Source: Cordilura impudica (taxonomy: Eukaryota > Arthropoda > Insecta > Diptera > Scathophagidae). Taken from it: a DNA stretch of 64,000 nucleotides. The stretch is taken from positions 96,933,585-96,997,584 of the forward strand of contig OY821519.1 of NCBI GenBank assembly GCA_963682025.1, read 5' to 3'. Below are positions 1 through 10,940 of the stretch, one piece after another. Under the pieces are notes generated by a model, which saw only the letters and a list, made by a program, of their open reading frames with translations, ran no database searches and was not told the DNA's origin. Position 1 is the first letter of the stretch, and the number at the start of each line of letters is the position of its first letter. Made by a program: the position numbers and the translations under genes.

Positions 1-489
1 TCAAGAAAACATTAATTGTCTTCTACATACTAATTGCCAAAAGAGTTCGTTTGGTTCAACGCCTGTCTACTTTGTCTACTTGCATATGTGCAAATATTCG
101 TAAAACTGAAATGATTTTAAAAATAAAGTATGATGAACAACTGACTGACAGCAACAACAACTTGACAATTTTGTGTTTTCATGATGGAAGTACCGGAAAT
201 TCAACAACCCATTAAAAAAGTATTAAACTAAAAGTAAACAAATGTAAAATATTAATTATAAAGTTGAATAACAACATAAGATTGAGTAAGTGTTGTGACT
301 AGAAGCGTGGGCCGTATATTAAAAATAGGCGATTTTCCAATTAATTTATTTTTTTTTTGCTTTTTAGCTTTTTGCTTAGTTCTTAAGGTAAAAGTTATGA
401 TATGCGATATGAAAGTTGAAAATTTAGTTTTTATATTAAGAGCCAAGTTTCTTAGTTTTGAGACTCATGAAAAAATCATTTTTTCCAGG
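1..489. other. Unassigned AT-rich sequence
   Basis: No coding similarity, repeat end or structure was recognised. Both strands hold only short open frames of low-complexity composition. Confidence 0.5.
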
Positions 490-1600
490 TCGTAGATACA
501 ACTTTGCTCAGGTCATAATAGGATATAGAAAATGAAAAAAATAAACCAAATTTGAATGTCATTGCTATTAATATGTAACCTGCAGCGTTGAGAAAGTTGA
601 TATCAAATGCAATTTTTCTATGGCGACCAGGTCAAAAAATGAACCGATCATTACCATATTTATGCAAACCACATTTTTGTTAAGTGAATATCGGGAAGCA
701 GCTTTATATGGGAACTATGGTCCTACAGGGATAATTTTTAGCTTACTTACTTATGTGGTGTGCAATAAGGACGAGATCGAAAAGATCACGTTTGCCCTCT
801 TAAATTTTTTCGGTCTAGACCAACTATGCGATACCATATACCATGCGTTTAGAGACCCTATCACTTAGGTCGATCAAATTTGATATAGAAAGAGGCATTG
901 TTATTAATTTTGCCTTCGGATATGAAATAGTTCATACCGCATATAATATTTTTCAGAGACCTAGGTCGAAAAATGGACCGATCCTTTCCAAATTTTGTAA
1001 GGCCATTTATTTTTCTGCAAAAATATGTACAATTTAAAGTTGAGAAAAATCTGTGCAATAGTTTTATTTTTTGATAGATTTAAGTGAAGATCGGGAATTA
1101 GCTTTATATGGGGTCTATGACTAGGAATGTCCTATGGGATTTATTTTTACACTACTAATAAATGGATGTAATAAACATACACAAAGTCAATATGACCGAG
1201 TTCTATATGATAATTTGGATATTATGGCAATTTAAGTCGATCTCATGGGGGTTATTTGTATGGGGCCTAGGTCTGAACATGAACCGATTTCCAATAGCAT
1301 TCATCCTATTGTCGATAGAAGATTATACATTAAATTTTATCAAAATATATTAATATTTGCAATTTAAGTCGATCTCATGGGGGTTATTTGTATGGGGCCT
1401 AGGTCTGAACATGAACCGATTTCCAATAGCATTCATCCTATTGTCGATAGAAGATTATACATTAAATTTTATCAAAATATATTAATATTTGCGATTCCTA
1501 GTTTGATTATAAGGTTTACATGGACACACAGACGGACGGAAGGACGGACGGAAGGACGGACGGGTGGACATGGCAAAATCTAAAACTATGTCAGTTATTA
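490..1600 (-). mobile_element. INE-1-like family D: two diverged, abutting copies
   Basis: Two degenerate copies lie head to tail. The second starts near 812 with the 3' hairpin relic and the 'gataccatataccatgcgtt' type block, and runs to the GGAC-rich microsatellite near 1527-1565. The first (about 497-808) keeps only the hairpin-proximal part. With the family's (GTCC)n strand taken as plus, both are in minus orientation. Internal blocks shared with the other copies are 'gatcgggaagcag', 'tatggggcctag' and the GGAC run. Short open frames here recur in every copy and are not genes. Confidence 0.75.
1231..1492. repeat. 132-bp tandem duplication inside a D copy
   Basis: The block at 1231-1362 is followed at once by a second copy at 1363-1492. 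I see no difference between them over about 129 bases, although the surrounding D copy is strongly diverged. The duplication is therefore much younger than the insertion itself. Confidence 0.9.
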
Positions 1601-1659
1601 TCTTTAATGAAAACCCTGTTCAGTTAGTGTTAGTTTGATTAAAATGAGCGGAAAATAAA

Positions 1660-2000
1660 AGTACGTACTAATGCCCGAGAAAATGTCGGAAATAAGTTGA
1701 GAACTCAAAAGCAGACGAAATTTCCACACAAAGTTCCAGGTATGGCAAACAATATATATTGCGGCAAAATAAGCAAGTCAATTGTTATAACGGGCTCTAT
1801 AAATGCCGAAATTTATATTAAGGGGTATTTTTAAAGATGCCCACTTCCTTTCATAAGCCAACGTAACTTGTCCAAATATTTTGGGCCCGATTTGGCATCC
1901 CGCCACTATGATAAGAAAGCTATTGAATGGTAGAAGACCAAGCTCTTGACTGGTACCAAGGGGACAAATCCTCCAAATTTGTCCAGAAGCTCTTGTGAAA
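1660..2000 (+). pseudogene. Tc1/mariner transposase fragment (maT-like)
   Basis: Conceptual translation in changing frames gives VWQTI, then GSINAEIYIK, a catalytic-type block DLASRHYDKKAIEW, and NPPN. These are in the order seen in the catalytic domain of maT-like Tc1/mariner transposases (VWQ..CSCG, N.E.Y, PDLASCHY, EWY, NPPN.P.LRPIE). The same motifs appear in the element at 14.25-15.08 kb. Stops and shifts occur throughout and no HTH domain was seen. A Tc1-like sequence follows directly, so this is a broken remnant. Confidence 0.6.
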
Positions 2001-2009
2001 AGGGAGTGG

Positions 2010-2603
2010 AAAAGCACAAAATGGGTGTTCCAAAATGTGGAAGATTTGAAACGGAGATGGTGTTCTTAAAAGTGATAGAAACCACTACAAAATCCCTACT
2101 GGAAGGGTTTCAGGAAAACCCATTAATATCGGCCGGTAAAAATTAACAATGAGCTTAAAATTTACCTGCAAAAGCACGTCAGTGATTCAACGGTAAGAAG
2201 AGTGTTTCGAATTGTTCGCAACAAGCCACTCATCAATCAGCAAAATAGACGCTGTCAGCTGGGGTTTGCCAGCGAGTACAAATCTAAGCTAATGGAATTA
2301 TTTTCAGGCATGAATCCAAATTTAAGGTATTTGAATCAGCTGGCAAACAAACAATGTGTAGAAACTCGAATAAGGCGATGGACATAGCTAGTTTACGTCT
2401 GACTGTCAAACATGTGTGATAGTGTGGGTCGGGATCGGTAATTTGGGTTTTATCTACGGGATTATGAACTATTATGGGTATATACATATCCCCTCAAACG
2501 ACATTTAATACTGAGTGCTAAAAAAAACAACTGAGCTTTTTGAGGACAACGACCCCAAAAACTACTCATTCAATGTCTGGATGTGGGCACTCTATAACTT
2601 ACC
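2010..2603 (+). pseudogene. Tc1-like transposase, upstream part (split by a LINE)
   Basis: The reading, with frameshifts, runs GVPKCGRF, then NPLISAGKIKNELK, VSDSTVRRVFR, KPLINQQNR and LGFASEY. This is the second HTH and linker of Tc1-type transposases. ESKFKVFESAGKQTM, NKAMDI and LRLTVKH follow (the DESKF...VWR.P..A...TVKHGG region), then FEDNDPKN (the QQDNDPKH second-Asp block). Translation breaks at YNLP, where a LINE is inserted, and resumes at 3875. It is not functional. Confidence 0.75.
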
Positions 2604-3874
2604 ATTAGATCGACACCACAGGCGGGACTGGAGGTAATGCTGAACATCATGCCTATTGATATTTTGATCAAGAGCACGGCAGCGAAAGTGGTTCTCCGTT
2701 TAAGGGAGTCATATAAGCTGAAACAAAACTCTTGGGGACACGGCACAATACTGTGGACAATGTGCGGGACACAAATTGATTATATGTCACCTGTGATGAA
2801 CTTTGGGGTTTGAACTTTTACGATACAAATGCCGACTAGGGAAGAGTGGGCAGCGAACTCTGTCATAGACAGGGCTGAGATCTCAGTGTATACCGACGGT
2901 TCGAAGATAGAAGAGGGTACAGGTTCAGGGGTCTACTCCGAGTAACTTGATATTCAGGTAACTCGGAGAATTCCCGACAAATGTAGCGTTTTTCAGGCCG
3001 AGATTCACCCAATTGCAACGAAAATAATTCTGGAACGGGATATGGATCCAACGACCATTAATATTTTCGTGGACAGTCTTGCTGCTCTCAAAGCGCTGAA
3101 ATCGAAGATGGAAGTTTTTGAGGGAATGTATCGGATCGCTCGACCGGATCCGGCAGCATACCGTGAGGCTGATATAGCTTCCAGGACATTGTGGGGTCAA
3201 AGGAAACGAGCTGGCTGACGAGTGTGCGCAGAAAGGCTCAGTTTCTCTGAGCGGGACGATGGACACTGATATTAGAATCCCTATCTAATCTGATTCAAGA
3301 GGCAGCGGATCTTGAAATAAGGACAAGGTAGACGCTACTGATCTCTTGCTATCTCAAATCCTATGGCCCTTGCCTAATCCAAGGAGAACGAAATCATTCC
3401 TTGGTTTTGGTAAAGGGACAATCAGCCTACGTATCGGAGTACTCACTGGACACTGTGTAATAGGGCGGATGGCTGAACGCATAGGTTTCCCGAGAGCTGA
3501 CTTCTATAGGAGCTGTATGGGTGTGAACGAGGAGCAGTCAGTGCAACATTTGTTGTGTGAATGTCCAGGGCTGAAGGAGCATCGCTTTAGATATCTAAGG
3601 CAAAGATTCTTCGATAACCTGAACTGCATAGTAGACGTTCCACTTGGCGACCTTGCGGACTTCTTGAGGGAATCTGGCTTGTTCAGGAGGGACGCATAAC
3701 GGACGAAAGGGGTCTTTTTCACTTGTTCTTTTTCTTTTCTATTTCATTTTCCTTTTCCATACATCCATATATCCGTACTCTTTAATCTCTATTTCTATCA
3801 CTACCTTCCGGCACTTTCTAAAGGGTATCATATGGCCCCCGAGTGTACCCGACCCATCCAACCAAACCTAACCT
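2604..3874 (+). mobile_element. 5'-truncated LINE with RNase H (I/LOA-like) inserted in a Tc1 element
   Basis: Translation near 2615-2700 gives TPQAGLEVMLNIMPIDILIK and KVVLRLRE, the stretch between RT and RNase H in I/LOA-group LINEs. EISVYTDGSKIEEG (2877 on), FQAEI and IFVDSLAALKAL are RNase H motifs with the active-site Asp in TDGS and DS. A C-terminal block follows (3346-3699): RTKSFLGFGKGTISLRIGVL, GHCVIGRMAERIGFP and HLLCECP, the usual Cys-His tail. No RT catalytic part is present. The flanks read AACTTACC (2596-2603) and AACATACC (3875-3882), a probable target duplication with one change. Confidence 0.8.
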
Positions 3875-4334
3875 AACATACCTAAAGTATTGAAAACTCC
3901 AGCCAGTCTCCAGATATGGATGATATCGAGTATCTCTGGCGTCAACTCGAAATAAAAGAAAGAAAACATAAAATTTCGAGTAAATCTGACCTTAAGAAGG
4001 TTTTTGAAGAAGAGTGAAGCAAAATTAGCGCCAGGACATGCAAAAAGTCAGTCGATTCGATGACAAGAAGATCAATACACTTAATGATACAAAGACGGAG
4101 CAACAAAATGCTAAATATATATTTTTTTAACATTTTTATTTTTCTATTTTTTTTTGTATGATAAATTTTTGAGCTGTGAACATAAATTATTTTTTTGTTT
4201 TTTGTTTAATGAATTCTAGAATTTCCTCTGTTTTTATGTTTAAATAATAAGTTGAATTATTAAAGAAACTATACTAATTTGGATTAATTTTTCATTACTT
4301 CAGACGTGTACGGTTTATAGTGACACTCACTGTA
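3875..4334 (+). pseudogene. Tc1-like transposase, downstream part, and 3' terminal repeat
   Basis: Reading resumes exactly where the LINE ends: KVLKTPA, then with shifts DIEYLWRQLEIK, KHKISSKSDLKKVFEE and TCKKSVDSM. This is the D.NPIE.LWD.L third-acidic-residue region and C-terminus of Tc1 transposases. About 170 bp of AT-rich 3' sequence follows, then a terminal stretch at 4304-4334 which on the other strand begins TACAGTGAGTGTCACTATAA, the usual style of a Tc1 end. A weak match to this end lies near 1618-1640. Confidence 0.75.
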
Positions 4335-4374
4335 TGTTAAGATTTTTTTGAGCTCACTCCTTCAACAGACTTAC

Positions 4375-5034
4375 GGAAATTTAAGTTGTTCTCATAGATG
4401 ATATTTGTATGAGGGCTAGCACCGAACAGGGACCCATAAAATCGTATATACCAAATTTTATCAAAATTGCGAACTATAGGTCGAGAACAAGGTTCACATG
4501 GACATAGAGACGGACTGACAGACATTTGGACGGACGAATATCGCTAAATCAACTCTAAGTCAATCGGTGTAATAAAAGTTGAGTCCATTGCCATTTTCTT
4601 TTCTGACAAAAAATGTCGCCCTTTTTTGCCCTTTTTTGGAAAAGTGTATTTTTTTATATATTCTGAATTAAGAGCAACCTTATATTATATATCAATAGAA
4701 AGGTATCAAAGTGCTGTATTCATAAATGCAAAAAATTTTGTTTATTGTCCTCCTGGAAGTCATAGGTTGAAAATATTCAAAAAAGGGGAACAATGGGGAA
4801 TTAATCTCACACTATGACCTGAAAGAAGTCAATGGCTGGATTTTTTTGTGATTTACGAGGGCTCGACTTTGAGACCTTTCGATTGATGTATAAAGTTGCT
4901 CTTAATTCAGAATATATAAAAAAATAGATTTTTCGAAAAAAGGGCAAAAAATGGCGACATTTTTTGTCAGAAAAGAAAACGGCATATGTCAAATATTTTT
5001 AGTAGTTACAAACTCATTTAAAATACATAAGATA
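4375..5034 (-). mobile_element. INE-1-like family D copy, degenerate, split by a foldback element
   Basis: The blocks 'tttgtatgagggctagcacc', 'cacatggacatagagacgg' and 'caatcggtgtaataaaagtt' match the family. After the insert at 4590-4984 the copy goes on with 'gtcaaatatttttagtag' and 'ttacaaact'. Minus orientation. Confidence 0.7.
4590..4984. mobile_element. Foldback MITE with about 115-bp terminal inverted repeats
   Basis: The left arm (4590-4705) and right arm (4868-4984) are inverted copies: GCCATTTTCTTTTCTGACA at the left pairs with TGTCAGAAAAGAAAAC at the right, and the block around 'attctgaattaagagcaac' recurs inverted. The spacer is about 160 bp with no coding potential. It sits inside a D copy, whose sequence resumes on the other side. 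Confidence 0.8.
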
Positions 5035-5104
5035 CCGTCCCGACACTCTACGAAGATTGTGAAAGAAAAGTTCAGTTCACATAGGATGTGATTAATTAGA
5101 AGCA

Positions 5105-5560
5105 GCAGGTTCATAAACTGTGTCAATTGTGACCAAATTTTGTGAGGTTACTTACACGTTCTAAAATCATACCAACCAAATTTGCCAACAACTATGATGT
5201 TTAAATATTTTTAGATTAATAAACATAGTTTAGTATCGAGAAGCAGTTTTATATGGAGACTCTGCGGAGATTGAATATTACTAGGATATAATAAAGACAT
5301 ACAATATGTATATGTTAATATGGATCTTAGGATGTTTTAAGTCAAACTTATAGTGAAGTTTTGTAATTGGGATAAATCTGAACATGTATCGGCTATCTTC
5401 AATTTTAAATGAGCTGATCGTATCTTACGAACTTAATTTCACTTAAATACCATTAAATTTACGACCTGAGGTTTGTGCAAAATGTTTACATAGACACACT
5501 GGCATAGTTATACCGCAACAGAAAGAGATTCTAATTCTGGGTCTAGGTCCAAACTACTGA
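5105..5560 (-). mobile_element. Very degenerate INE-1-like family D copy
   Basis: Recognisable only in blocks: 'taccaaccaaatttg', 'atcgagaagcagttttat', 'aataaagacatac', 'aatctgaacatg' and 'gtttacatagacacac'. These are in the same order as in better copies. Confidence 0.5.
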
Positions 5561-6340
5561 ACGATGTAAGGTGAACTAATAAATCTTTGAAAGAAAATCA
5601 GATATAGTGAATGATTTGGTAAGAGAATAATAAATTAAATATTATTGAATTCAATAAAAAGTTGTTAGGAAATTGATTATTTGTATGAAAAGGCAGAGCT
5701 AGAAATTATGTTTTTTTACATTAATTAATTATGATAGTTTGCACGAACAAGCTGAGTTTTTCCAATTCTTAGCTTTCTCTACATTAACATAGCCAGACCA
5801 ATTACAAGTCTTATTAATTAATTATTTAAATATTTTTTTTTTCTTTAAAAGCTCTAAATAATAGCAACAGTTTCACTCTTAACTATAACTGAACTCGATT
5901 TTTTCAAATTCATCCCACTCTAGTGATCAACCGAATTTAATCCGACATGTTATGTCTTGCATATTGGATATTTCTAGATTGAACAAACTAATGATTACAA
6001 TTTTAAGGTAATGTCACGTTTGTATAAAAATTTATTTTTTAAGCATACTCTAAGTTTAGATAAGAAGACAAGAAATTGCCAACAAAAATTTGCTTAAAAA
6101 TATAGTTAATTTTTAAGTAATATTTTAATCCGAGAAACTTCCATTCGCTTCCAAAAGATCATTTATGCAATATTTAATTTGCTTTATAAGACGGTAAAAT
6201 GTATGGAAAATTTATCAATTGTAACTACAGTGGTCATGAGGACATATTTTAATTAATTTGCCATTCCGGTTAAAAATAAAATTGAGGAGCCCATCTCAAA
6301 ACTGTCGTTAATGAGTGCGCCAAATCACGAGCTAGCGTGA
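5561..6340. other. Unassigned AT-rich sequence
   Basis: No open frame of note, repeat end or homology was recognised. Confidence 0.5.
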
Positions 6341-7123
6341 TTATACCCTATACCACTATGTGGTTTGGGTATAATGACTTTGTGCTGCTGTTTGTAACAA
6401 CCAAAAATATTTGACCCAGACCCATCTTTAATTATAGCGATCGAATCAGAATCACTTTTTGAGTTGATTTAACAATGTCCGTCCGTCCGTCCGTCCGTCT
6501 GTGTGTCCATGTAAACCTTGTAATCAAACTGCAGGTCGCAAATATAAACATATTTTGATGAAATTTGGTATATAAGCTTTTACCGGCCATGGGATGAACG
6601 CTATTGAAATTGGTGAAATTCGGTCAATGTTCAGACCTAGCCCCCATACAAATTACCCCTATGAAATCGACATAAATTGCCATAAGATCCAAATTGTCAT
6701 ATAGATTTTACTCAAATTGGGTTTGTATGCGTTCATTACATCGATTAAAGAGTAGTCCAAAAATGAGCCCTTTGGTCTCATATAGAGCTGCTTCCCGATA
6801 TTAACTTAAATCTATTAAAAAACAAAAATATTACACTGATTCTTCTCAAATTTTGTTTGTATATGTTTTTGCAAAATACAAGAGACGTTACCAACCATGG
6901 TCAGGATCGGTCCATTTTTGGACCTAGTCCCCATATAGATATAGCATCCGATATGAACTTTTTCATATCTGCAGCCAAAAAAATTAATAAAAATCCCACT
7001 CAAATTTGGTTTTTGCTTATTTTCTATGTCCAGTTAGTTGGGCCTAAGAGATAGGGTTTCCAAACGCATGGTATAGGGTATCGTATAGTCGGTCTAGACC
7101 GACTATAATTTTCTTACTTGTTT
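6341..7123 (+). mobile_element. INE-1-like family D, near full length
   Basis: It starts TTATACCCTATACCAC with a terminal hairpin (ACCAC-tat-GTGGT inside CCC...GGG). The proto-microsatellite of GTCC units lies at about 6478-6498. The copy ends with a palindrome (ATAGTCGGTCT plus its reverse complement) followed by AATTTTCTTACTTGTTTT. Subterminal repeats are present: ATACCCTATACCA near the start and GGTATAGGGTAT near the end. This is the layout of INE-1/DINE-1/mini-me (Helentron-associated) elements. There is no protein; short frames such as one encoding SEHGP/SKNGPI recur only because the repeat does. Confidence 0.85.
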
Positions 7124-7425
7124 TATTTTATTATCGATATCAATATTAGAAAAAAAGCATATAGGGAAAGTTGAAGCAGCTTGGCATTAAACTCAATTGA
7201 ATTTTTTTACAATATAACAATTTGTTAGTTTATAGTTAAAGGTAGTCCAGTTAAAGCTCTGTGATCAGTTGCGAACAAACTAATTTCCCGAGAAATTATA
7301 CATAGTTCTGGAGAGGTTGGACATAGTTATTATTATTTATAAGCTACGCCAATTGAAAAAGAGGGCGGCAGTTAGAAAATTAATATCATATCAAAACTTT
7401 GTATATTTTTTGTATGCAAAGTTTT
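7124..7425. other. Unassigned AT-rich sequence
   Basis: Nothing recognised. Confidence 0.5.
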
Positions 7426-7995
7426 TTAAAGTGGCCGATAGCAACAAAAAAATTTTGAAAGTACAGGTGTTACTATATTAATAACGAAAGCTGTACCTAT
7501 ATATATATTCTTAAATTTTATAATACGCGACTTCGATGTATAGAAATATAATCGAGCAAAACGAAATGTTGGCGAGTTATGCAGAATCGAAGAAATACTT
7601 GATAAAACCCAGTAATAAACTATCGTTAAAGATCGTGGATGAAGAATTGTGGGTAGGAAATTCATATTTCAGCAAGACAATGAATCAAAAAATTTGTAAG
7701 CAGTACTTAGATACCCAGGAAACAGCTGGAACCTCTAAAGTTAATGAATGGCCACCACATTGACTTGGCCTCAATCCTGGACAAATTGGAGATGAAGGTT
7801 CGAACTACCGGTCCTATGTCTACGAAAGACATGTGGAAACTTTGAAAAAATTGATTCAAAGGATCGTCGTGATATTATACGAAATGATGGTGTTGACATT
7901 GATTAATCTAATATTTAAGAATAGAGTGGAATTTCCAAATAAATATTTATGTAGATAGAAAAGAAACTAATAAAGAACAAATGTTTTAAATTTGA
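7426..7995 (+). pseudogene. Tc1-like transposase C-terminal fragment
   Basis: Frame-shifted translation yields MYRNIIEQNEML, then FQQDNESKN (second catalytic Asp block, QQDNDPKH type), WPPH-LGLNPGQIGDE (PQSPDLNPIE.LWDE type) and TSTKDMWK. KLIQRIVV follows. The order fits the catalytic half of a Tc1-like transposase. There are several stops and no N-terminal DNA-binding domain. It is a different, more decayed copy than the one at 2.0-4.3 kb. Confidence 0.6.
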
Positions 7996-8022
7996 ACAGG
8001 ATTCATTGAATAATAAATGATA

Positions 8023-8392
8023 CTAGTATAGCCCAGCACTCGAAATTCGAGTGCAAATTCTAGGAAATATTATTCTTTTTTTTTTATTCAATTTTTGTCT
8101 TCCAATGTTTTTTTAATATATATATATATAAAATTTATGAATATTTAAATAAGCCTAAAGGTATGTTATTCAATTTTAGCAATTCACAATTCATTCGCAT
8201 TAACAGGGCGTAACGAATTATAAATATTTTATTTTATTTAATTTAATATTTAAGACACATTAAACATAAATTTTATCATTCTCAGCTTCTCCTCCATATG
8301 AACTATAACTATGCCAATTTTCACACTCCTCTGTGCCCGCATATTGCTTAAAAAGGGAACTAAAAATTTACCTTCACGTATTAATATATAGA
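8023..8392 (-). mobile_element. Helitron-like non-autonomous family B, diverged copy
   Basis: On the minus strand it ends with a hairpin (GCACTCGAA-TTCGAGTGC type stem) and then CTAG at 8023-8026. The opposite end, at 8391-8392, reads TC followed by TATATATTAATA. Length (370 bp) matches the other five copies (342-376 bp), but the interior differs, so this is a subfamily or heavily diverged copy. Confidence 0.6.
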
Positions 8393-9041
8393 TATAGACA
8401 TTTGAAATTGAAGGAGGAGGGGTGGAATGCGCAAATGGTATAGGAGATTTTCGTGTTATTTTAGATCTAAATAAGCAACGATTTTGTTAAATAAAACAGG
8501 GTTCATCGTAGAGCAAATCGTACAAATGTCATACAAAAATTATTATATTTGCGAGCTGATGTTTAGTTACATCAATGGCTTTTAATGACAGGCGGACAAA
8601 AATAAGTACATATACCGCTAAAACAACTAAAAAATCAATGCGACTGGCCAATGCAAAGTGAATGCAAAGTGAATCATTATAGAATGAACGCAGAGTGCTA
8701 CAGGGCCTAAAAAGAAACCATAAAAAATTTGTATACATCAGAAATTTAATTTAAACAGTACTAAAAAACAGAAGATATGCACTAAATACAAAAAATTTAT
8801 GAATTTAAAATTTCGTATATTTTTTAAAATTATATTTAAGAAAAACCAAAATGATAAAAATTCAGGTAACATAATCTTAATTTTAATAATATACACAGAA
8901 GAACTTTTTTTAATTCATATTTTTATTTCCTGAATTTTCACTTAAAATTTGTGTTATTAAAATTATTAAAAGAATTAAATTTATTAGATTTAGTCATTTT
9001 TCAGACATATTGCAATTACGGCAAATTATAATTTTGTTTAA
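8393..9041. other. Unassigned AT-rich sequence
   Basis: Nothing recognised on either strand. Confidence 0.5.
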
Positions 9042-10165
9042 ATGGTGCGTGGTAAAGAAGAAGAAATCATACATATATTTCAAAAATTCATAACTGCACT
9101 GTATTCTTAATCGGACCGGTTTCTGGCATTTCAGCCTTCATCAGCGATTTATTGAACATTGTGATAATTGTTATGTTTTAATTGAATAGATTGTTATACC
9201 CTATACCACTATGTGGTTTGGGTATAATGACTTTGTGCTGCTGTTTGTAACAACCAAAAATATTTGACCTAGACCCATCTTTAATTATACCGATCGAATC
9301 AGAATCACTTTCTGAGTTGATTTAACAATGTCCGTCCGTCCGTCCGTCCGTCTGTGTGTCCATGTAAAGCTTGTAATCAAACTGCAGGTCGCAAATATGA
9401 ATATATTTTGATGAAATTTGGTATATAAGCTTCTATCGGCCATGGGATGAACGCTATTGAAATTGGTGAGAATCGGTCCATGTTCAGACCTAGCCCCCAT
9501 ACAAATTACCCAATCCAATAGATCTTACTCAAATTGGGTTTGTATGCGTTCATTACATCCACTAATGAGTAGTCCAAAAATGATCCCTTTGACCCCATAT
9601 AGAGCTGCTTCCCGATCTTCACTTAAATCTATTAAAAAACAAAAATATTGCACTGATTCTTCTCAAATTTTGTTTGTACATATTTTTGCAAAATACAAGA
9701 GACTTTACCAAACATGATCAGGATCGGTCCATTTTTGGACCTAGTCCCTTTATAGATATAGCATCCGATATGAACTTTTTCATATCTGCAGCCAAAAAAA
9801 TTAATAAAAATCCCACTCAAATTTGGTTTTTGCTTATTTTCAATGTCCAGTTAGTTGGGCCTAAGAGATAGGGTTTCTAAACGCATGGTATAGGGTATCG
9901 TATAGTCGGTCAAGACCGACTATAATTTTCTTACTTGTTTCTATATGAAAATTTTTTCTACTTAGGGCGGCCGTGAGGTTTTGAACCATGAACCTTCACA
10001 TACACTCGGTTTCAAAACCTCACGGCCGCCATAAGTAGAAAAAATTTTCATATAGAAACAATCTATTCAATTAAAACATAACAATTATCACAATGTTCAA
10101 TAAATCGCTGATGAAGGCTGAAATGCCAGAAACCGGTCCGATTATAAATTTATTCATGAATATTA
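9042..10165. mobile_element. Foldback element F1 with a D insertion in one arm
   Basis: It starts ATGGTGCGTGGTAAAGAAG. The left arm (about 9103-9193 plus 9941-9985) and right arm (about 10010-10145) form a near-perfect long palindrome around a loop of about 24 nt ('ccatgaaccttcacatacac' and so on). Landmarks are GGACCGGTTTCTGGCATTTC on the left and its complement on the right. The left arm is broken by a complete D copy at 9194-9940; without it the arms pair continuously. Related relics lie at 38.6 kb and 59.4-62.4 kb. Confidence 0.85.
9194..9940 (+). mobile_element. INE-1-like family D, full length, inside F1
   Basis: It runs from TTATACCCTATACCAC to CTTACTTGTTT, with the GTCC microsatellite (about 9330-9350) and a 3' palindrome with one mismatch. 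The opposite foldback arm preserves the empty site (gattg-tttctatatg). Insertion therefore happened within or beside a TTT without a visible target duplication, as expected for a rolling-circle element. Confidence 0.9.
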
Positions 10166-10250
10166 AATCCAGTTACTGCCAGCCAAAATTTCACTGGCTC
10201 TAAATAAAGAAAAAAAAAATATCTACTGGTTGAGAAGAATTAAAAAAATC

Positions 10251-10925
10251 AAGTAAGAGAATTATAGTCGGTCTTGGATTCAACTTTACTGAGGCAATAC
10301 GAGTAACCGGATATAGAAAATAAGCATAAATCAAATTTAAGAGGTACTCTAATAAATTTGTGGCTTGCAGATATGAAAAATATCATGTCTGATGTTATTT
10401 TTATATGCCGCCTTGGTCAAAAAATGGGCCATTCTTGATCATATTCAGCAAAGTCACGTACGTTTCTCAAAAACATAAAGCAAATTTGAAAAATATTTCT
10501 GCAATATTTTTATTTTTTTTATAGATTTAAGTGAAGATCGGAAAGCAGCTTTTTATGGGGGCCATGACTAAGAATTGTCGTATAGGATTTATATTCAAAC
10601 TAGTGGGAATACACCAACTTTTATTGATATGTATTTATACATATGGTAATCTGGATTTTGCGACAATTTTAGTCGCTCAGATAGAGGTTATTCGTATGGG
10701 GGATTTTCACTAAATTTCATATTCATATTTGCGACCTGTAGTTTGATTAGATACACAGACGGACGGGGGGACAGATTGAAAGACATATAGAAGGAAGGGC
10801 GGACAACGATAAATCGACTCAGATAGTCTAATAAAATATGGGTATAGGTTAAATATTTTTGTTAGTTACAAATATCAGCATAAGATCGTTGTACCCTTGC
10901 CAAATAATGGCAAAGGGTATAATGA
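10251..10925 (-). mobile_element. INE-1-like family D, variant 5' hairpin
   Basis: The 3' side starts AAGTAAGAGAATTATAGTCGG and the interior matches the family, including the GGAC block near 10760. The 5' end at 10891-10920 differs: ACCCTTGCCA, loop AATAA, TGGCAAAGGGT. It is a different sequence with the same hairpin shape as the usual end. Confidence 0.8.
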
Positions 10926-10940
10926 ATATATAATAAAAAA

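Noticed and set aside
8325..8340. ACTCCTCTGTG resembling the Transib terminus
   Set aside because: Only 11 bp match, inside a Helitron-like copy, with no partner terminus or transposase nearby. Likely chance.
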